Origin: Marinihelvus sp036351115
GTDB taxonomy: Bacteria > Pseudomonadota > Gammaproteobacteria > Xanthomonadales > SZUA-36
Direction: 5' to 3'
DNA length: 64,000 nucleotides
NCBI GenBank assembly: GCA_036351115.1
Contig: JAZBOL010000097.1
Span: forward strand, 1 to 64,000
Shown here: positions 58,749 to 64,000 of the stretch, one piece after another
Layout: each line of letters begins with the position of its first letter
How positions within the stretch are numbered: position 1 is the first letter of the stretch
Position numbers and translations under genes: made by a program
The notes under the pieces: generated by a model
The model's database searches: none
The model's input: only the letters and a program-made list of their open reading frames with translations
What the model was told of the DNA's origin: nothing

Positions 58749-59807
58749 TTATACGGCGACCGGGTCGTCCTTGACGATGGTCAGGTCCAGCTCCTCCGCC
58801 CGGTGGCACGCCACCCAGTCACCCTCGGCCAGGCGACGCAGGGGGGGCACCTCGAGCGTGCACCGCTTCACGGCATAGGGGCAGCGCGTGTGAAAAACGC
58901 ACCCGCTCGGCGGGTTGAGCGGCGATGGCATGTCTCCCACGAGGCCCGTGTCACGGTCCCGCAGGTTGAGTGACGGATCGGGAATCGGGACGGATTTGAC
59001 CAGCGCACTCGTGTACGGGTGCCGGGGCCTGTCGTAAATGCGGCTCGCGCCCGCCACTTCGACGGCCCGGCCCAGGTACATGACCATCACCCGGTCCGAG
59101 ATGTGGCGCACCACCGCCAGGTCGTGGGCGATGAAAATCAGCGACAGGGACAGCTTGCGCTGAAGGTCCTTGAGCAGGTTGATGATCTGCGCCTGGATGC
59201 TCACGTCCAGCGCGCTCACCGGCTCGTCGCAAATGATAAGGCGGGGGTTGAGCACGAGGGCCCGGGCGATGCCGATACGCTGGCACTGCCCCCCGGAAAA
59301 CTCGTGGGGATAGCGGTTGATCTGGTTCGGCAACAGGCCGACCATTTTCATCATGCCGCGGACCCGCTCCTCGACCTGCACCCGGGCAAACTTGGGAAAA
59401 AAGGTCCAGAGCGGTTCGGCGATGATCTCGCCGACGGTGAGGCGCGGGTTCAGGGACGCCAGCGGATCCTGGAAGATCAGCTGCAGCTCCTTGCGCTTCT
59501 TGCGCAGGGATTTCTCGTCGAGGCTGACCAGGTCCTCGCCCAGCCAGAGTACGCGCCCGCGGCGGGGGGGGATGAGCCCCAGCACGGCCCGCGCCAGGGT
59601 CGACTTGCCGCACCCCGACTCCCCCACGATGCCGAGGGTCTCGCCCCGGTACAGCTCGAAGCTGACCCCGTCCACGGCCTTCAGCGTCTCCACGCGGGGG
59701 CGCAGAAGGCCGCCGGACTGGATCTCGAAGTGCACGGCGAGGTCCTGAACGCGGAGCACCGGTCGCGGTTCATCTTCCCGGTAGGTCTGGCTCGGCCGGT
59801 CCGTCAT
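58749..59807 (-). CDS. oppF: Oligopeptide ABC transporter ATP-binding protein, OppF type
   Basis: About 352 residues from ATG 59807, which overlaps the upstream oppD stop (ATGA). Walker A GESGCGKSTLARAVLGL, signature EFSGGQCQRIGIARAL, Walker B LIICDEPVSALD and the oligopeptide-transporter C-terminal cysteine region CVFHTRCPYAVKRC are present. Energises peptide uptake with OppD. Confidence 0.93.
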   Translation of the reverse strand: MTDRPSQTYREDEPRPVLRVQDLAVHFEIQSGGLLRPRVETLKAVDGVSFELYRGETLGIVGESGCGKSTLARAVLGLIPPRRGRVLWLGEDLVSLDEKSLRKKRKELQLIFQDPLASLNPRLTVGEIIAEPLWTFFPKFARVQVEERVRGMMKMVGLLPNQINRYPHEFSGGQCQRIGIARALVLNPRLIICDEPVSALDVSIQAQIINLLKDLQRKLSLSLIFIAHDLAVVRHISDRVMVMYLGRAVEVAGASRIYDRPRHPYTSALVKSVPIPDPSLNLRDRDTGLVGDMPSPLNPPSGCVFHTRCPYAVKRCTLEVPPLRRLAEGDWVACHRAEELDLTIVKDDPVAV

Positions 59808-60763
59808 GCACCCGGCTCCAGGAAGCACCGTTTCTGCCGGCCATCCGGCAGCGTTTCGAGCGGCGGCAGGTCGGCGCAGGCATCGAAGGCCCGGGTGCAC
59901 CGGTCGCGAAAACTGCAGCCATCTGGCAGGGACAGCAGGTTCGGCGGATTGCCCGGTATCGCGTGCAGCTCGTGATCCCGGCGATCGAGCCGGGGCACGG
60001 ATTCGATGAGCCCCCGGGTATAAGGATGGAGCGGATCGTTGTAGATCTGCGCCACCGTGCCGTACTCCACCACCTGGCCGGCGTACATCACCAGCACCTT
60101 GTCACTCGTGCCCGCCACGACGCCGAGGTCGTGGGTGATGAGGATGGACGCCATGTTCGACCGGGCGGTGACTTCCGCGACCAGCTGCGCGATCTGCACC
60201 TGCACGGTCACGTCGAGCGCCGTCGTCGGCTCGTCGGCAATGAGGATTTCCGGCTCGCACAGCAGACCCAGGGCGATCATGATGCGCTGGCGCATGCCGC
60301 CGGAAAACTCGTGCGGATACTGGCGGATGCGCTGCTCCGCGTCGGGAATGCGAACCGCCGTCAACATGGCGATGGCGTGGTCCCGCGCCTCGCGGCGGGA
60401 CAGGCCCTGGTGGTGCATGGCCACCTCGACCATCTGCCGCTCGATGTTGAGGTAGGGGTTCAGGGAGGTCATGGGATCCTGGAAGATCATGGCGATGTCG
60501 CGGCCACGGTGCCGGTTCAACTCCTGGCGGCTCATGGCCAGCAGATCCTCGCCCTGGAACAAGGCTTCGCCCCGCGCTGTGCCGTTCTCCGCCAGCAGCC
60601 CCAGGATGGCCAGCATGGCCTGGGACTTGCCGGACCCCGACTCCCCGACGATGGCCAGGCCCTCGCCCGGCTCGAGGACGAAATCGATGCCGCGCACCGC
60701 CTGGATCTCGCCCTCGGGCGTGTCGAAGCTGACCTCGAGATTTTTGACCTCGAGCAGCGGCAT
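59804..60763 (-). CDS. oppD: Oligopeptide ABC transporter ATP-binding protein, OppD type
   Basis: About 319 residues. Walker A GESGSGKSQAMLAILGLL, signature HEFSGGMRQRIMIALGL, Walker B ILIADEPTTALDVTVQ, and the C-terminal CSFRDRCTRAFDAC oligopeptide domain. Starts at ATG 60763 (GTG 60766 equally possible), overlapping oppC. Confidence 0.93.
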   Translation of the reverse strand: MPLLEVKNLEVSFDTPEGEIQAVRGIDFVLEPGEGLAIVGESGSGKSQAMLAILGLLAENGTARGEALFQGEDLLAMSRQELNRHRGRDIAMIFQDPMTSLNPYLNIERQMVEVAMHHQGLSRREARDHAIAMLTAVRIPDAEQRIRQYPHEFSGGMRQRIMIALGLLCEPEILIADEPTTALDVTVQVQIAQLVAEVTARSNMASILITHDLGVVAGTSDKVLVMYAGQVVEYGTVAQIYNDPLHPYTRGLIESVPRLDRRDHELHAIPGNPPNLLSLPDGCSFRDRCTRAFDACADLPPLETLPDGRQKRCFLEPGA

Positions 60764-61758
60764 CACAGGCGGTCCTTCGGGTCGAGGGCGTCCCGCAGGC
60801 CGTCACCGATGTAGTTGAAGCAGTACAGGGTGACCGTCAGGAACAGGGCCGGGAAGGCCAGGGTCCAGGGCGCCGACTCCATGTCCTGGGCGCCGTCGCT
60901 CACCAGCGCGCCCCAGGAACTCATGGGCTCCTGGACCCCCAGGCCGAGGAAGCTGAGGAACGACTCCACCAGGATGACCTGGGGGATCGTGAGCGTGACG
61001 TACACCATGACAACGCCCAGCAGGTTCGGGACGATGTGGCGGCTGATGATCGCGCGGTTCTCGACCCCGCACGCCCGCGCCGCCTCCACGTACTCCATAC
61101 GCTTGAGGCCCAGGGTCTGGCCGCGCACGATGCGCGCCATGTCCAGCCAGTTGACGGCCCCGATGGCAATGAAGATCAACACGATGTGCCGCCCGAACAC
61201 CACCATGAGCAGAATGACGAAGAACATGAAGGGCAAGGCGTAGACGATATCCACGATGCGCATCATGACCCGGTCCGTGACGCCCCCGTAGTAGCCGGCG
61301 ATGGCGCCGTAGGTCACGCCGATGAAGAGGCTGACCAGCGTGGAAACGAAGCCGACCAGCAGGGAGATGCGGCCGCCTTCGAGTGTACGCACCAGGATGT
61401 CCCGGCCCACCGCATCGGTGCCGAACCAGTGACCGTTGGCGAGGCTCGGCGGTGAGTTGGTGTGGTCCCAGTCCGTGAAATCCATGTCCCAGCTGATCAG
61501 CATGGGCCCGAACACCACCGCGAGGATCATGAGGCCCATGATGACGGCGCTGGTCACGGCGGCCCGGTTGCGCAGCAGCCGGTGCCAGGCGTCTTCCCAG
61601 GGCGACCGTCCCTTGACGTCCCCAAGCGTGAGCGCCGCCTCGAAGGGGTCCAGGTCCGCCTTGCCGGCGCCCATCGCACCCGCCTTGCCCGGCGTTTGCG
61701 GCTCCATGACTTCCCGTCCCGGGGCCTGCCCCTCCGGAGACTGCTCAGTGCTCTTCAT
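60763..61758 (-). CDS. oppC: Oligopeptide ABC transporter permease, OppC type
   Basis: A 331-residue permease with a long cytoplasmic N-terminus and about six helices. The conserved EAARACGVENRAIISRHIVP is the coupling EAA loop, and GTDAVGRDILVRTLEGG and FLSFLGLGVQEPMSSWG are typical of OppC/DppC. Overlaps oppB by 14 bases. Confidence 0.93.
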   Translation of the reverse strand: MKSTEQSPEGQAPGREVMEPQTPGKAGAMGAGKADLDPFEAALTLGDVKGRSPWEDAWHRLLRNRAAVTSAVIMGLMILAVVFGPMLISWDMDFTDWDHTNSPPSLANGHWFGTDAVGRDILVRTLEGGRISLLVGFVSTLVSLFIGVTYGAIAGYYGGVTDRVMMRIVDIVYALPFMFFVILLMVVFGRHIVLIFIAIGAVNWLDMARIVRGQTLGLKRMEYVEAARACGVENRAIISRHIVPNLLGVVMVYVTLTIPQVILVESFLSFLGLGVQEPMSSWGALVSDGAQDMESAPWTLAFPALFLTVTLYCFNYIGDGLRDALDPKDRL

Positions 61759-62689
61759 AGCGGATCCGCGGGTCGAGCAGCGCGTAGAGCATATCGACGA
61801 TGAAGTTCAGCAAAATGATCAGCGCACCGTAGAAAATCACCACGCCCATGACCAGCGTGTAATCCCGATTGAGGGCGCCCTGGACGAAGTAGCTGCCCAG
61901 GCCGGGAATGGAAAAGATGCGCTCCACCACCACGGAACCCGTGATCAGCGCCGCCGTGGCCGGTCCCATGTAGGAGATGACCGGCAACAGGGCCGGCTTC
62001 AGGGCGTGGCGCAGGATCACCTGGCGCTCAGGCAGGCCCTTCGCCCGCGCCGTGCGGATGAAGTCGCTGTGCAGCACCTCGATCATGCTGCCGCGCATGA
62101 GCCGGGCGATGTAGGCGATCACCGGCAGAGCGAGGGTCACCACCGGCAGCACGGCGCTCTGCCAGGTCCAGTCCCAGCCGCCGGCCGGCAGCCAGCCGGC
62201 ATACACCGCGAACACCAGAATCAGCACCGGGGCGATCACGAAATTGGGAATGGACACGCCCAGCATGGCGAAGCCCATGGTGGTGAAGTCCGCGGCGCTG
62301 TTCTGCCGCAAGGCGGCCCCGATGCCGATGCTGACGCCGACCACGAAGCCGATGAGCATCGCGATGCCGCCGATGGTCAGCGACACGGGGAACCCCTGGG
62401 CGATCAGTTCGTTGACCGTCCAGTCGCGGTACTGGAACGACGGACCGAAATCCAGCACCAGCACGTTGCCCAGGTAGCGAAAGTACTGCTGCAGCAGCGG
62501 TTCGTCGAGGTGGTACTCGGCTTCCAGGTTGGCCTGGATTTCCGGCGGGAGCGCCTTCTCACCGTCAAAGGGCCCACCCGGAGCCACGCGCACGAGGAAG
62601 AACACCGCCGTGATGAGCAGGAGCAGGGTCGGCAGCACGCCCAGCAGGCGCTGGGTCACGTGCCGCATCATGCCCTGGTCCAGGGTCAC
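61745..62689 (-). CDS. oppB: Oligopeptide ABC transporter permease, OppB type
   Basis: A 314-residue permease from GTG 62689, which overlaps the oppA stop. N-terminal helix with RLLGVLPTLLLLITAVFFLV, PGGPFDGEKALPPE motif, the EAA loop RTARAKGLPERQVILRHALK, and IFSIPGLGSYFVQGALNRDY are family signatures. Confidence 0.93.
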   Translation of the reverse strand: MTLDQGMMRHVTQRLLGVLPTLLLLITAVFFLVRVAPGGPFDGEKALPPEIQANLEAEYHLDEPLLQQYFRYLGNVLVLDFGPSFQYRDWTVNELIAQGFPVSLTIGGIAMLIGFVVGVSIGIGAALRQNSAADFTTMGFAMLGVSIPNFVIAPVLILVFAVYAGWLPAGGWDWTWQSAVLPVVTLALPVIAYIARLMRGSMIEVLHSDFIRTARAKGLPERQVILRHALKPALLPVISYMGPATAALITGSVVVERIFSIPGLGSYFVQGALNRDYTLVMGVVIFYGALIILLNFIVDMLYALLDPRIRYEEH

Positions 62690-64000
62690 GGCTGCGCGTC
62701 ACCCGGCGCCCGGGAACGCAACAGGAACATGTGCTTGCTGTAGTGGTGGTCCATGACGTTGTTTTCCCAGCCCCGGAGATGCGGATCCACCAGGCGCTTG
62801 GTCACGTAGGTGTAGATCGGGATGATCGGGGCCTGCTCCAGCAGTACCCGTTCCGCCTCTTCCATGAGCCGGCGCCGCCTTGCGGGAATGCGTTCGGCGG
62901 CAATCTCGTCCAGGAGGGAATCATACAGGGAGTCACTGAAGCCGAAATCGTTCTGCCCATGCCCGGTGCGGAACAGCTGGAGGAAACTGTAGGGGTCGGC
63001 GTAATCACCGATCCATCCCGCGCGGAAAACCTGGGTCAGCACCTTCTGCGACCGGTTCTGGAGAAACACCTTCCACTCCTCGTTGATCAGGGTCGTCTCG
63101 ACGCCCAGCACCTGCTTCCAGAGAGAGGCCACGGCGAGGGCGATCTTCTTGTGATTCTCGCTCGTGTTGTACCGGATCTCGATGCGCAGGGGGTCGCTTT
63201 CCGTGAAGCCCGCTGCCGCATAGAGGCGCCGGGCCTCCGCATTACGCTCTTCCTGGGTCCAGCCGGCGTACTCCGGCAGGGGTGACTGGTATTCGCCGAT
63301 GCCCGGAGGCACGAGGACAAAAGCCGGTTGCTCGCCAAACTGCGTGACCTTTTCGGTGATCAGATCCCGGTCCACGGCGAGCACCAGGGCCTTCCGCAGC
63401 AGCGGGCTCTCGATGAAGGGCTCACGCTCCAGGTTGAAGCCGAAGAAGTAGGAACCCAGCCACGGCGTGACCACGAGTTCTTCCGGGTAGTTCTTCCGCA
63501 ACCACTGAAACTGGTTGTTCGGGACCTCGAAGGTCCAGTGCAGAACCCCGGCGCGGAACTGCTTGAGTTCCGTGGACTGGTCTTCCAGCGGGTAGTACAC
63601 CACCGAGTCGATCAGCGTGTTGCCGTCATCCCAGTAGTTGACATTGCGGTTCAACTCGATGCGGGACCGGACGACCCAGTCCACCAGCGTGTAGGCGCCA
63701 TTGGACACGAGATTGCCCGGCCGGGAAAAGCGGGGGCCGTGCTGCTCGATGCTCGGCCGATGGACCGGATAGGTGGCCGAGTGGGTCAGAAGTCCGAGAA
63801 AGTACGGCGTCGGATCGGAAAGGCGAATCTGCAGCGTGTGCTCGTCCAGGGCCTGGACCCCCAGGGCTTCGGCTGGCTCCTGGCCGGAGATCACCGCCGC
63901 AGCGTTCTCGATGGGCAGGAGCATGTTGGCGGCATTCGACGCGGTGGCCGGATCGGCGCTGCGCCGAAGCGACCAGACGAAGTCCTCCGCGAGCAGCGGG
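62686..64000 (-). CDS. oppA: Periplasmic oligopeptide-binding protein (truncated by window edge)
   Basis: Only the last 437 or so residues are present; the frame stays open to 64000 with sequence such as LLAEDFVWSLRRSADPATAS, typical of the SBP_bac_5 family interior. Later motifs SNGAYTLVDWVVRSRIELNR, YNTSENHKKIALAVA and GWIGDYADPYSFLQLF resemble OppA. It captures peptides for the OppBCDF permease encoded downstream with overlapping frames. Confidence 0.92.
   Translation of the reverse strand, partial: PLLAEDFVWSLRRSADPATASNAANMLLPIENAAAVISGQEPAEALGVQALDEHTLQIRLSDPTPYFLGLLTHSATYPVHRPSIEQHGPRFSRPGNLVSNGAYTLVDWVVRSRIELNRNVNYWDDGNTLIDSVVYYPLEDQSTELKQFRAGVLHWTFEVPNNQFQWLRKNYPEELVVTPWLGSYFFGFNLEREPFIESPLLRKALVLAVDRDLITEKVTQFGEQPAFVLVPPGIGEYQSPLPEYAGWTQEERNAEARRLYAAAGFTESDPLRIEIRYNTSENHKKIALAVASLWKQVLGVETTLINEEWKVFLQNRSQKVLTQVFRAGWIGDYADPYSFLQLFRTGHGQNDFGFSDSLYDSLLDEIAAERIPARRRRLMEEAERVLLEQAPIIPIYTYVTKRLVDPHLRGWENNVMDHHYSKHMFLLRSRAPGDAQP

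Overview
This is a 64 kb piece of a GC-rich bacterial chromosome. The atpI-B-E-F-H-A-G-D-C order next to parB-parA-rsmG, plus glmU-glmS and a YcgL-family gene, point to a Gammaproteobacterium. Exported proteins with short (D/E)D(G)FEP-type C-terminal tails and a cyclophilin with a GQGF-type extra domain resemble Wenzhouxiangella/Woeseia/Xanthomonadales-like lineages; that finer placement is inference. No rRNA, tRNA, CRISPR array or insertion sequence was recognised. Coding density is very high and many neighbours overlap as ATGA, GTGA or TTGA.

Layout. 0-4.6 kb: the 3' end of acetyl-CoA synthetase (acs), then three exported proteins of unknown role on the minus strand. 4.7-11.8 kb: a tight five-gene minus-strand operon with two membrane-anchored TIR-TPR proteins, two small exported proteins and a SLOG-like protein with four membrane segments. 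This is the most interesting locus in the window and looks like an envelope-linked, Thoeris-like signalling or conflict system. 11.9-13.7 kb: ycgL, a D-2-hydroxyacid dehydrogenase and a lone ExbD. 13.8-17.1 kb: glmU-glmS. 17.2-26 kb: an S9 peptidase, XdhC and a MocA-like transferase, an ICMT-like methyltransferase, a GDSL hydrolase, membrane proteins, a CurA-like reductase with a DMT transporter, a VOC protein and YceI.

26-43.7 kb: a catabolic or accessory block with a DUF418 protein, two PuuE-like NodB-fold hydrolases with an isochorismatase-fold amidohydrolase, a periplasmic amidohydrolase, a nitrilase-fold protein lacking its cysteine and coupled to a cytochrome c, an oligopeptidase, an orphan Pycsar-effector-like membrane protein, a cyclophilin fusion, an operon of two FAD amine-oxidase-like proteins with a GcvT-like protein, and a PuuB-like oxidase. 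43.8-47.6 kb: galT-galK and a sodium/sugar symporter. 47.7-55.1 kb: the complete F1Fo ATP synthase operon, whose a subunit carries an unusual insertion. 55.2-58 kb: OsmC-like protein, parB, parA, rsmG. 58.1-64 kb: a lipoprotein and an oppABCDF-type peptide ABC transporter operon whose binding-protein gene runs off the right edge.

In many Gammaproteobacteria glmU-glmS directly follow atpC. Here both keep strand and relative order but are separated by about 30 kb of accessory genes, so that block may be an insertion or rearrangement.
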